A stretch of DNA of 60,957 nt from CAZNYN01 sp964422205. GTDB taxonomy: Bacteria > Synergistota > Synergistia > Synergistales > Synergistaceae. This document shows positions 9,701 to 18,015 of the stretch, piece after piece. The position numbers were made by a program, and so were the translations under genes. The number at the start of each line of letters is the position of its first letter. Position 1 is the first letter of the stretch. Where the stretch lies: assembly GCA_964422205.1 (NCBI GenBank), contig CAYRAI010000008.1:1-60957 (forward strand). Reading direction: 5' to 3'. The notes under the pieces were generated by a model. That model searched no databases. It was given only the letters and a program-made list of their open reading frames with translations, and had not been told where the DNA came from.

Positions 9701-9766
9701 AAAATCCTGTCTTATCCCGTTCACTTCTATTGAAGGAACTCCTAAAAGATTAATTCTGACTGACAT
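6740..9766 (-). CDS. SARP-type regulator with AAA ATPase and TPR regions
   Basis: A 1008-residue cytoplasmic transcription factor. The start is the ATG of MSVRINLLG, which has GGAGG 6 bases upstream; a TTG four codons earlier is less likely. Order of parts: an OmpR-like winged helix (about 5-90), a BTAD all-helical domain (about 95-230), then an AAA/STAND ATPase with Walker A GEPGIGKT at 268-275 and a Walker B-like segment ending in AEDLQWFD. Helical repeats of TPR character run to the C-terminus. The layout matches AfsR/MalT-like signal-integrating activators. A truncated paralogue lies just upstream. The effector is unknown; nearby surface-protein and luxR-type genes are possible targets. 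Confidence 0.87.
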   Translation of the reverse strand: MSVRINLLGVPSIEVNGIRQDFSLKKTEALLYYLAKEGSVPREKLASLLWGDKDEESANNNLRNALYFLRGRMPKGFIKSDRRTVSLGAFECDLNKLDGADLGYLSVSYEFLKDFELPNCQEFGEWLDSSQTEIKNIISELLKNKISLYYDAEDRESLTSAMKLLLKIEPFDEDSVLELMEIYFSCGSITKGRSVFLDYKAKLSRELNLAPSKRAEELFNKMLVSYSGQEKSSDTPESYFFGRECEQSKVISNIAKNDPKNVVFLIDGEPGIGKTSFVNRLISVISSETGPVFSTMSYEAGHDYPYSAWNSLVAKLGSVCSEKNLAEAEGHIPVLSGVFPNFMANTRLSYNADFMKMAEVTPDVIAQSIIQLILLTSSGKRPVITAEDLQWFDPQSLHLLEAYLTMDIAPSIVFITTRPEKREYALSMLRRLENSGALRFTDIHLRPFDEAETSSFCRKFLDTKQLEQRENDYVFKESEGLPLLVVELIRALRENAEMEHIKGGLGALILARFGEIPESHREFMRILSVFTNGAEVSTIRNIMNIDEDFVGTIAEELLQKQLIKETENIDGGISVDFMHSKVRECVYKTIPGFKKREYNKKAAEALGKFYSPHTWNPALSSMICYHYTNADLPQKVMQQHLREMIFEIILNHDLFPLVGDEVLLSCKLPFSSSSDTEKKMDEMRSLLDTINRRFDSDRDVYQMEATYLELRGACLISIGEYREGRVFINNSLQIAKEHGFHETYIHCLQHMGHEYLQTDNGDALLRCAREMLVLAHREKREIFVGLALRFIGVAFQIKGEFAKSNAVLARSAEIFKDLALVNRPYTISLLAAKCYIGENHHWRGDFAAAKEIFEQCIDECESGGFFWSCSHFHAQMANLAFDMGDRELMQRHIKIGAELFEKCRGGICGSALYSLKSIEEAREGRYFDALRSIEISELISSIKKRSWRSVHLMAKAHLAEMKEKDLLPKEFDTVLIKSSKEYAKEAASMCKEIGNMHRAESIKKRFCI

Positions 9767-9846
9767 TGCGCCCTCCAAAGAACATACTGATTTACACGTG
9801 CCTCTTTTCTATAATACACTATGAAGCACCAAAAGACAGGGCATAA

Positions 9847-11889
9847 TTAACCTTTATCTGCAAAATTTTTGATAAGCCGCTCGGCGCGAGCAGCATATCC
9901 GCATTTCTCAAAGAGCGACGCGGCAGTCTCAGCCCACTCTTCGGGGGAAAGGGATATCAGCTCTCTGTCAGGATATACTGCGCGCTCGGAAGGTGTCATT
10001 TTGGATGTGACTATTGCCTTTGCCATACACTGTGCGGCAAGCCACTCTTTACGCGCCACAGATCTGAGGAATATCTCTCCTGCCGAGAGAGCCGCTATCG
10101 CAAGATCCATTCTTCCTTTATGAGCCTCGGAGACAGCTTTCAGGCTGTACAAGATAGAGCCGCATCTGCCACCCTGGCAGCTCTCAAAAAAGGAGGATGC
10201 CTTGTCTATGTAAAGAGCCATCATTCCGTAATCACCTATATCAAAGGCCAGGTTTGCCGCGTGAGTCAGAAAGTAGCTCCTTCCCCAGTAAAGCCCCATC
10301 TTTTCGGTTGTCTCAACGCAGTAAAGAAAGTATGACATTGCTTTGGAGTATTCTCCGCGCATGCGGTATATTTCGCCTATGTAGCAATTTGCTATAAGAG
10401 AGCCAAGAGTGTAGCTCCTGCCTGTCATTTTAAGATTCTCAAAAAGCTTTATCGTATGTACAAACATCTTTTCAGCCATATCCATCTCGCCAGACATCAA
10501 GAAGCTCATGCCGACAAAGCGCACAGATGTGGCGACATAGTGCATCATGTCCGCAGCTTTTGCCAGTTTTATAAGTTCCCTTGCCGCAAGGCGCAGTTTT
10601 TCAGGGTTTTCTGTCTGTATATACATGTAAGCCTTGTGTTTGAGGCAGTGAATGTGAGTCTCAGTAAAACCGTATGCTTCCGACAGTTTTATCGCTCTGT
10701 TTATGTAAATCTTACCTTTTTCATATTCGCCCCAGCTGACGTGGTAACCTCCGGCAAGCTCAAAACATGAAGCTTCAAGAGAGGCATACTCCTCCGCGCT
10801 CACGTCCCGCCTCGTGCTTATCTCTTCTAGTATCTCAACTGTGCGCTTTATCTTCGCCTCGCTATCCTCCCTGCTGCTGAACGGGGATGAGCAGGAGAGC
10901 AGAACTTTATCCGCTACAACAGGGAAAATATCGTGATTCAGAGTTATATCAAATATGAGCTCCTGAATATATTGGCGCAGCTCCCTCACTCTCTGTCCCG
11001 ATTTTACGTAGTGGTGGCAGAGCATGGCATTAAGAGTAGGATTCCAGCTTCTGACAGAATAGGTTTTATTCAGCACATCAGCCGCTTTCGCATGAAGTTC
11101 CTCTCTTTTTGAAAGGGATATTGACTCATATATGCAGACTCTCACTTTATCATGTATAAAGTGCCAAGTCACTTTTCCAGATTCTGATTTTTCCATAACG
11201 AGGTTTTTGGATATAAGTTCTTCCGCCGCCGGCATTATTTCGGAAACTGTCCTGCAAAGTGCCTCAGCAACTTGCCCCGGTTCGGCACCGACTCCGAATA
11301 CGGAAAGTGTTTTTAATATATCCTTTTGAAGTTCTGTCAGATCTCCTATTCTTGCCATTATCAAACCACCGAGGCCGTTTGTGCAATCCGAATATGGATT
11401 TTCGTTCAGAGCTCTGAGCATCTCAAACAGAAGCAGAGGAATACCTTCGCTTTCCCGGACAAAGTAATCCTCTCCCTTGTCTTTGAAAATATCACCGCTC
11501 AGAGAGCGGCTGCATATCTCTGTTATCTCGTCTCTTCTTAACGAAGTCAGTGCAAGAGGTTCTATTTTCCACCTCTGTACAGACTTGATGTTGCGCAGCA
11601 TATTGAGAGTTATCTTTGACGATTCTGGACGAGCTGATATTATAAGAGTTATTTGAAGAGGCATCTCTTCCATGAAGGTTGTAAGAAGCTGCAAAGAATG
11701 TGTATCAAACCAGTGTATGTCCTCAAAAACTATTATAACTCTTCTGTGAAGAGAGAGCTTTGCTACAAGATTTGATATCATTTCTCCTATCAGAAACGGG
11801 TTTCTCTCCGCCATAAGGGCAATGTCAGCATTATAATTTGTCCTTCTGTTTTTCAAGAAAGCCGGAAACGCAGCGGATAAGATGGACAA
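9847..11889 (-). pseudogene. Truncated paralogue of the SARP/AAA/TPR regulator, 5' end lost
   Basis: About 680 residues that match the downstream regulator from the middle of the ATPase to the end (for example FPAFLKNRRTNYNAD against FPNFMANTRLSYNAD). The winged helix, BTAD and Walker A are missing. Homology stops at about 11886-11892, exactly where a histidine-ammonia-lyase fragment begins on the other strand. No ribosome site precedes the available TTG start, so expression is doubtful. The remaining frame is intact over 2 kb, so the truncation is recent or the product is still made from an unseen start. I treat it as a 5'-deleted gene. Confidence 0.75.
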
Positions 11890-12587
11890 AGCCTGTGCAA
11901 GACCCTCTCTGCTACAGGAGCGGAGCTTACATCAACGGAAGCCTGCGCGATGCCATAGACTACGCCGAAAAATATCTTTTGATACAGATGAATACAACAG
12001 ATGACAACCCATGCGTCCTTATCGATGAAAGGCGCATGATATCAGTCTCCAATTTTGAAACAACATCTTTGGCGACAGCGTTTGAACTGCTATCGATAGT
12101 CCTCTGCCACGTATCAAGAATGTCATGCTACAGAATGATAAAACTTGCGAACCCCGAACTTACAAAGCTGGCAAGATTCTTAAGCCACGACGGAGGAGAG
12201 TCTCACTGCTTCGGCGCTTTCCAAAAGTCATTCACATACATGGACACGGAGATACGCCACCTTGCGAACCCATGCTCACCGGACTTCATGGCAGTGGCTG
12301 GAGCTATAGAAGACCATGCCAACAACACGCCTCTTGCCGTGCAGAAGCTGAGAAAAGCCGTCGATAACATGAAATACATATACGGCATGGAAATGATACA
12401 CTCCTGCCAGGCTATCAGGCTCAGAAAGCGTAATTCAGACATTCCTCTCGGCAAAGGCACGTCAAAAGCTTTTGAGAAATTCTGCAAAATTGTCCCCCTC
12501 TACGAAAACGACAGACCCATATCACCTGATATCCAGAAAGCGTATGAGTTCGTTAAAAGCGGGGCCTTGCTTGAAATAACAAGGTAG
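11887..12587 (+). pseudogene. C-terminal fragment of an aromatic amino acid lyase (HutH type)
   Basis: The frame carries the conserved HAL/PAL segment KPVQDPLCYRSGAYINGSLR followed by TTDDNPCVL, and ends at 12587. The family is usually about 500 residues. Only the last ~230 are here, and the half containing the Ala-Ser-Gly that forms the MIO cofactor is missing, so the fragment cannot be active. Homology begins at about 11888, the junction with the truncated regulator. HAL deaminates histidine to urocanate, consistent with an amino acid fermenter. A single deletion spanning the facing 5' ends of two divergent genes would explain both truncations; an assembly chimera is the alternative. Confidence 0.75.
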
Positions 12588-12615
12588 ATAAAACTAAGCC
12601 GTTATCTGATAGATG

Positions 12616-12666
12616 AGAAAAAATCGGCGGTTTTGCAAATGTCCGACATTTGCAAAACCGCCGATT
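12616..12666 (-). terminator. Long perfect inverted repeat, terminator of the B12-regulated operon
   Basis: Two 22-bp arms (12622-12643 and 12645-12666) are perfectly complementary around a single central base, and six Ts follow on the minus strand. It lies about 60 bases past the stop of the gene ending at 12729. The stem is unusually long for a simple terminator. Confidence 0.8.
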
Positions 12667-12728
12667 GACACCTAGGCTGGAAACTTCTTCTCGCTTGAGG
12701 CAAACACATAAACAAAATTTAAGTAAGG

Positions 12729-14465
12729 CTACATCTTCCGATTAAAATATATTACTTTCCTCACAGCCACAGGGAGAGCGGCAAAGAGCAATATCAACCC
12801 AAAGCCCGCATTGCAGCCGCCCGAACCTGATGATGAATGTTCCGGAGCTATTCTGCCCGCCGCTTCACCTATCACGACAGTTCCTTCCGTGAAGTAGTCA
12901 CCGACTGGCTCTATAGTAAAGGTTAGCTTTTTGGTCTCGGAGTTATATGCAGCATCAAACATGTCATATTTTGCGCTTCCGTGCTTCTTTATAAAGGCCA
13001 TAAGCCTTCCGTTGGAAGATAGCTCCGCAGTAAAGTTCTCTATTGTAAATGTAACAGGAGCCATATCAGAGATTAGAGAGTGGTCCAGCGATACAGTTAT
13101 GGCCGTACAGGAACGAACGACGGAATTGCTGTCTATCCCGTTTATGACGGTACTGTAATCGCTGAGTCCGCTAAGGTCGCTGACTTCGTCGTTAAGCTTT
13201 ATGTTTACAGCACTTACTGCTCCGGCATCCGATTTTACGGACACATCATCGGAAGAGAATGTGAAGCTCGGCTTTTTAAGCACGTCAAAGGCACAGATGT
13301 TTCCGCCCAGAGAGTTCGAGTCATAAGGAGTAAGCCATTTATTTCCGTCATACCTATAAACAGAGCCGTTGTACTGGTTTGACCCTTCGGCGCCCGTTGT
13401 GTAGAGGCACCCTGTGTCTTTGTCGTAAGCCATTCCGAAAACGATAAACGCAGACGTCCAAGAGAAATTCTTGACTATCGTGCCGACGTTGCCGTCTTTC
13501 AGCTTATCAAGCGTTGTCTTAAATATGAGACAGCCGTTGCCCCCGCCGCCGTAGTTCCAGCCGCCTGTCTGAATATAGACATCTTTGCTAGGTGTGATGC
13601 ATATTGAGCGAAAATCATATATCCATTTTTTTATTTCTGGAAATCTATTGTATAGGTCAGTATTCTTGACCAAAACTTTTGCCGTCATAGTATCAAGATT
13701 TACCGCCTCCACCATAGATTCGTCGTTTGGAGTCCCGTCATAATGCTGATACCCGCCTATTGCGGCAATGTACAAAGTATCGCCGTAAAGAGTACAGGCT
13801 CCCTTGACGCTCCCTCCGTCGACATTTCGGCTGTTTAAATCCATGCTTGTGACAATATTGAGATCCTTATCAAATTTTATAAGCCTGTTCGGTCCGTACC
13901 CGACACTTGGACTCCAAGGATTTGTGGAATATGTGAATACACCGTAAACATGGTCTTTGTACGTAACAAGCCCCTCTCCGTGCCAATAGTTCCCCAGCCC
14001 TGCAAAGTACTTATCTCTCACATACTTATTGTCCTTCATGTCAAAACGAGCGACCTGAGATTTATCGTAGCCTATACCGTAGAGGTAATTTCCCGAGGCA
14101 GCCATGGAACGAATATTGCAGATTGGGTTTTCTTTGCTTCCAAGCTCCGCAAGAGGGGCCTTCCACGAAGTGTCGTATGGGTTGTATATCCATATAACAT
14201 CCTCGCCTCCCGTATACTGACTGACGGCGGCTCTTGAAGCTCCCCCTGCCGTTTTATAGGAGAATACATTAGACCCCATGGTGCCTCCGAGGTTTGTCAC
14301 AAGATCTTTTGCCGGCGCTTTGAAACCTTCGATTAGGCCTATTCTGTCATTGTTGTACCCATTGCTTGCTGCTGAATACAGGATATCTGCATAAGCTCCT
14401 GTATGAACGAAAAGAGATAAAATTATCGAAATTAAAAACATTGAACTTTTTTTGGATATTATCAT
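12729..14465 (-). CDS. Synerg-CTERM beta-propeller protein in a cobalamin-riboswitch operon; candidate BtuG-like corrinoid-binding surface protein
   Basis: A 578-residue exported protein with AAAGGAG 8 bases before the ATG. Residues 1-26 are a signal peptide. From about 27 to 400 it shows propeller-type blades: repeated strands such as NYLYGIGYD...VARFDM, DHVYGVFT...LIKFDK, DTLYIAAIGG and GCLYTTGAEG. A second beta-rich region covers about 405-540. The tail from about 549 is GGCNAGF, a hydrophobic stretch and a basic end (VRK...FNRKM), a Synerg-CTERM signal with a longer basic tail than the other two in this window. The gene lies 40 bases after the TonB receptor with no terminator between, so it shares that receptor's cobalamin riboswitch. 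In Bacteroides the surface beta-propeller lipoprotein BtuG binds B12 and caps BtuB; the same role is inferred here from fold and context, not from sequence identity. Confidence 0.75.
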   Translation of the reverse strand: MIISKKSSMFLISIILSLFVHTGAYADILYSAASNGYNNDRIGLIEGFKAPAKDLVTNLGGTMGSNVFSYKTAGGASRAAVSQYTGGEDVIWIYNPYDTSWKAPLAELGSKENPICNIRSMAASGNYLYGIGYDKSQVARFDMKDNKYVRDKYFAGLGNYWHGEGLVTYKDHVYGVFTYSTNPWSPSVGYGPNRLIKFDKDLNIVTSMDLNSRNVDGGSVKGACTLYGDTLYIAAIGGYQHYDGTPNDESMVEAVNLDTMTAKVLVKNTDLYNRFPEIKKWIYDFRSICITPSKDVYIQTGGWNYGGGGNGCLIFKTTLDKLKDGNVGTIVKNFSWTSAFIVFGMAYDKDTGCLYTTGAEGSNQYNGSVYRYDGNKWLTPYDSNSLGGNICAFDVLKKPSFTFSSDDVSVKSDAGAVSAVNIKLNDEVSDLSGLSDYSTVINGIDSNSVVRSCTAITVSLDHSLISDMAPVTFTIENFTAELSSNGRLMAFIKKHGSAKYDMFDAAYNSETKKLTFTIEPVGDYFTEGTVVIGEAAGRIAPEHSSSGSGGCNAGFGLILLFAALPVAVRKVIYFNRKM

Positions 14466-14505
14466 TTTACTGCTCCTTTTGTAATTTATTTTCTTTTAAC
14501 AAAGC

Positions 14506-16470
14506 TTAAAATGACCATATAAGAGTCGCATAGAGAGTTCTGCCCTGAAGCGGGTACCACATCGTCCTGGCAGGACCGTTGTAGACGGCATACATCTGTG
14601 TATCAGGGGATTTGTCGAAAATATCATCAACTCCCAAGATTAATTTGGCATCTTTGGCAAACTGGTATTTGACTCCGAGGCCGACAGTACAGAGATCGTC
14701 CATTTTTATTGTCCCGACCGTATCGTAATAGTTGCTCCCTATGCAGTGCAGTTCTGCGAACACAGAAGATTTATCTTCCGCTCCGAATTTTCTGCTCATG
14801 CGGAAGAGTCCTTCCCACTTAGGTCTGTTGGGCAGGGGACTATCGTCTCGGAAGTCATATGTTGTATTTTTTGCGTCCATCCATGTTGCCGAAAGGTCAA
14901 AACGCCATTTGTCAAATTCGGCTGAGGACTCAAGCTCGATTCCGTTAATATCTGCTTTCCCTATGTTAAAGTACTTTCCGTACCTGGGGCTTATCATTAC
15001 AAACTCAATGAGATTGTTTGAGCGGCGGCCGAAGTATGTCACAGTCGCGGTGACATCGGCGCTTTTGACTGTTCCCTTCCATGTGACTCCTATGTCCCAC
15101 TGTGTTCCGTCTTCCCATTTCAAAGCAGGATTCGGGCGGACAAATGCGCCGTCTCCGTACAGCTCGTAGAGATTAGGCGCTCTGTTGTAGGTGCCTCCCG
15201 TTATCTTTGCACTCCAGCCGTTTCCAAAATCCTTTGCCGCGGCAAGGGCGGCAGAAAATTTACCGTCTCCATCCCACCAGTTGCCCCTTACTATCGGAGT
15301 TATTGTCAAAGTTCCCGTCTTATCAAGGTTAATTGTGTCCTGAAGCTGGATGTTGTACGCTTCGCGCGAAAAATCTGTGATGCCTCCAAAAGAGGTCACT
15401 ATGTCTCCGCGGGCGTTCAGCTTTTCATTTGCATAGTCTCCGAGAAATTCTATAAGGTGGTTTTCTCCCGCCGAGTAGGAGCCGTCAAAGGCAAAACCGA
15501 ACCTGTCAGTGCGGTATTCATTGTGCTGCTCCGCCCAGCCTCCGAGGACATCATTCGGGTCATCATATTTCTTATTCTGGTGCAGGTAGTCGGCTTTTAT
15601 CCCCAATTCAAATTTGTCGCTTTTCCATCTTTTTGAGGCTGAGAAATCGAACTGATCTGTGTCAAGATTCGCGCCTTTCAGACTTGAGGGCTTATCTGCT
15701 CCGGGAGCAGCATAAGGAAGTTCCCTGTCATTGCGTTTCCATCCGCCGCGCAGACTCCACTCATCGTTGTTCCATTTCAGAAGCACGTCTGTATTTCTGT
15801 AGGAATTGTTTTGACGGTATGTCTCGTAGTCATCTGCCGGAGTATATGGGGTATTGTTGTCATTTTTATATTTAAAGTCCCCGTCAGTTCTCTCATAGTT
15901 GACTCCAAGCAAGAAATTTCCGCTTCCGAGCGGCATGTTTGAAGATAAGTTTGTCTTAAATTTTCCGAAGGAACCTGTCCCGAAAGATATAGAACTTCCA
16001 GCCTCCGCAGGTTTTTTTGTAATAATATTTATGACGCCGCCCATTGACGCTCCGGCAAATCTTGCAGGGACATATCCCCGGTATACTTCGATGCGGTCTA
16101 CGTTATCAACGGGTATTGCAGACAAGTCAACGGCCGCTTCGCTGCCGAGATTCATCAGAGTTCCGTCGACAAAAACCGAAACCTCTGCCGCAGTGCTGCC
16201 GCGGACAGATGCCACTGTATAAGCTCCGCGTCCCTTTGCTTCGACGACATGAAGCCCCGGGACTCTTTTCAAAAGTTCGGGAAGATTTTTTTGTTCTCCC
16301 TGCATTTTGTCGGGTCTGACAACCGAGACAGTTCCGGGAGACAGGATGGAGACATCATCTTCTTCCGAGTACCCTATAACTGTCTCTTTCGGAAGAGGAG
16401 TGATTTCGCTGGCGAAACACCTTGGCACTGCGATAAGCAGAGCCAGCAAACACAAAACAAGCTTTCTCAT
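14506..16470 (-). CDS. btuB: TonB-dependent outer-membrane receptor, BtuB-like
   Basis: A 654-residue receptor with a signal peptide (about 1-20). A TonB-box-like segment ETVIGYSEED comes next, then a plug domain containing VRGSTAAEVSVFVDG, VDRIEVYRGYVPARF and GGVINIITKK. About twenty amphipathic strands of a beta-barrel follow, ending in an aromatic residue (LIWSF). Family length and motifs fit vitamin B12/siderophore receptors. The substrate is assigned from the cobalamin riboswitch directly upstream and the btuFCD genes behind it. TAGGAG precedes the ATG by 9 bases. Together with the downstream beta-propeller gene it forms a two-gene operon. Confidence 0.88.
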   Translation of the reverse strand: MRKLVLCLLALLIAVPRCFASEITPLPKETVIGYSEEDDVSILSPGTVSVVRPDKMQGEQKNLPELLKRVPGLHVVEAKGRGAYTVASVRGSTAAEVSVFVDGTLMNLGSEAAVDLSAIPVDNVDRIEVYRGYVPARFAGASMGGVINIITKKPAEAGSSISFGTGSFGKFKTNLSSNMPLGSGNFLLGVNYERTDGDFKYKNDNNTPYTPADDYETYRQNNSYRNTDVLLKWNNDEWSLRGGWKRNDRELPYAAPGADKPSSLKGANLDTDQFDFSASKRWKSDKFELGIKADYLHQNKKYDDPNDVLGGWAEQHNEYRTDRFGFAFDGSYSAGENHLIEFLGDYANEKLNARGDIVTSFGGITDFSREAYNIQLQDTINLDKTGTLTITPIVRGNWWDGDGKFSAALAAAKDFGNGWSAKITGGTYNRAPNLYELYGDGAFVRPNPALKWEDGTQWDIGVTWKGTVKSADVTATVTYFGRRSNNLIEFVMISPRYGKYFNIGKADINGIELESSAEFDKWRFDLSATWMDAKNTTYDFRDDSPLPNRPKWEGLFRMSRKFGAEDKSSVFAELHCIGSNYYDTVGTIKMDDLCTVGLGVKYQFAKDAKLILGVDDIFDKSPDTQMYAVYNGPARTMWYPLQGRTLYATLIWSF

Positions 16471-16527
16471 TTGAACACAACTCCTACAGTAAAATTTTTA
16501 TAGGCTGAGTATCAACGGGGAAAGCTT

Positions 16528-16565
16528 AAAAAACACAGCCCATGCAAAATTTATGCATGGGCTGT
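16528..16565 (-). terminator. Expression-platform terminator of cobalamin riboswitch 1
   Basis: A perfect 12-bp stem (ACAGCCCATGCA / TGCATGGGCTGT) closes a seven-base loop and is followed on the minus strand by six Ts. It sits between the riboswitch aptamer and the receptor gene, so ligand binding probably favours termination. Confidence 0.85.
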
Positions 16566-16594
16566 ACGGATTATGAACTCGAAGTTTTGTATAT

Positions 16595-16795
16595 TACACA
16601 AAACTCTGCCGCATCTCGCCCTCGCGATATCAACAACTCAGAGTTTCGGCAGGTATCCTGACTCCCGTTCATCCTACTTCCGCGTCTTCCCATCTTGCGA
16701 CAGTGACATAAGGCGGTTTCGTCTCGGTTACAGTAGCGGGGCTGCTCCGGATTCTCACCGGATTCCCTTCCAAATCTCTGTAAAGCGTATTTAAT
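16595..16795 (-). promoter_or_regulatory. Cobalamin riboswitch 1 (upstream of the btuB-like receptor)
   Basis: Read on the minus strand, the core consensus is present in order: GGGAATCCGGTGAGAATCC, GCAGCCCCGCTACTGTAA, then AGTCAGGATACCTGCC. A TG-TAGAAT -10 element lies just upstream (plus-strand 16805-16810), also found upstream of riboswitch 2. With the terminator at 16528-16565 this forms a transcriptional OFF switch for the receptor and the beta-propeller gene. Confidence 0.93.
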
Positions 16796-16900
16796 TATTT
16801 TGCGATTCTACACCGTAATGCAGAAAAAAGCTACCCCTATAAAATTGGTACGTCTCTTTTACACACTCTCTTCCAATATTTGCAGCAAGATTCGGAGCTT

Positions 16901-17632
16901 TTACTTTAGCTTAAACGCGAAGGGAATTCTGGCGCGGATTTTGTTTTCGCTGTCGAAGTTCCATTGGGATGCGGCTTTTTGGGCGGCTGCGTCTAAGCGG
17001 CTGTAACCGCATGACTGTTCTATCTCTGTTTTTGTCACAATGTTGTTTTCTATTGTCACTATTATTGTGACAGTACCTTCCTCCCTGCGTTTTCTGGAAA
17101 AAGAGGGATAGTCCGGTATTACTTTTTTTGTCACTTTGAGCGTATAGGCGTCAACTATTGCTCCCGAGTTTCCGCCCCCGACGCCCCCTTCTGATGTGCC
17201 TCCCGAAGCTGTTCCCAAAGCTGTTCCGCTTTCCGAGCCTGATGACTCGCCTCGGGAGCTTTCCCCTGATTCGGCTGTGCCATACCGCTCGGCATCAGCT
17301 TTTTGGAAGGCTTGACTACCTGCATGTTTTGTCATTTCCTTTTCGGGCTGTGATTTTTGCAGGCTGGGCTTGCGAAGCTCTGAGGACTTGCCGGACACTT
17401 CGGATTTTGTTTTGGCAAGTGTCCCTGCGGCTTGAGAAGGCACTTGTTCGGCCTTCCGCCCGCCTGCTTTCGCTTCGTATTTGCTCTCTATAAATCTTAC
17501 CTGCATTATTTTGTCTGGCAGGTTCTGCTGATGGGCTATTGGCAGGAAGATTATAAAGAGAGCGTGAATAAGCAGGCTAATGAGAAGTGCCGAAGCAAAT
17601 AGGCTTCTTGGAGTGTCGTAAGCGAATCTCAT
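16901..17632 (-). CDS. tonB: TonB family energy transducer
   Basis: A 243-residue protein with an N-terminal membrane anchor (about 14-34, SALLISLLIHALFIIFLPIA). A low-complexity Ser/Gly/Glu/Lys-rich periplasmic spacer follows (about 60-160). The C-terminal TonB domain (about 170-243) contains IPDYPSFSRKRREEGTVTII and ends in AFKLK. Its start codon overlaps the exbD stop (TAATG). It transmits the proton-motive force from ExbBD to the outer-membrane receptor. Placement behind btuFDC suggests a TonB dedicated to corrinoid uptake. Confidence 0.88.
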   Translation of the reverse strand: MRFAYDTPRSLFASALLISLLIHALFIIFLPIAHQQNLPDKIMQVRFIESKYEAKAGGRKAEQVPSQAAGTLAKTKSEVSGKSSELRKPSLQKSQPEKEMTKHAGSQAFQKADAERYGTAESGESSRGESSGSESGTALGTASGGTSEGGVGGGNSGAIVDAYTLKVTKKVIPDYPSFSRKRREEGTVTIIVTIENNIVTKTEIEQSCGYSRLDAAAQKAASQWNFDSENKIRARIPFAFKLK

Positions 17633-18015
17633 TATTTTTCGCCCTGAGTCAGCAGACCGGCCGATTCTATTCCGGCGGCGCGCAATATCGCAAGGACTTC
17701 CGCAACATCTCCGTAAGAGGCCTTTTCATCGCCTGCGACGGCCACTTCCCGCGTCTTTGATGCAAACGCCAGAGAAGAAAGCTCTGCTTTTGAGACTTTT
17801 CTCCCGCTCCAATAAATCAAACCGTCTCTGTCAACTGTCACTGTTACTGCTTTATCAGCTTCAGCGCTCTTTCCGTTGGCATTCGGCAAAGTTACGTCGA
17901 GCTTGCCCTGAACAAAAGATGCCGTCAGTACAAAGAATATTATGAGCATAAAAAGCACATCGATAAGTGGTGTTATATCAAGGCTTACAGAACCGCGCGG
18001 TCTGGTTTTTCTCAT
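17632..18015 (-). CDS. exbD: ExbD, proton channel subunit of the TonB system
   Basis: A 127-residue protein with a short cytoplasmic N-terminus (MRKTRPRGSVSLDITPLIDV). One transmembrane helix carries the conserved membrane Asp (PLIDVLFMLIIFF), and the rest is a periplasmic domain. The length is usual for ExbD. The start overlaps the exbB stop (ATGA), indicating translational coupling. It works with ExbB and TonB in the inner membrane. Confidence 0.92.
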   Translation of the reverse strand: MRKTRPRGSVSLDITPLIDVLFMLIIFFVLTASFVQGKLDVTLPNANGKSAEADKAVTVTVDRDGLIYWSGRKVSKAELSSLAFASKTREVAVAGDEKASYGDVAEVLAILRAAGIESAGLLTQGEK

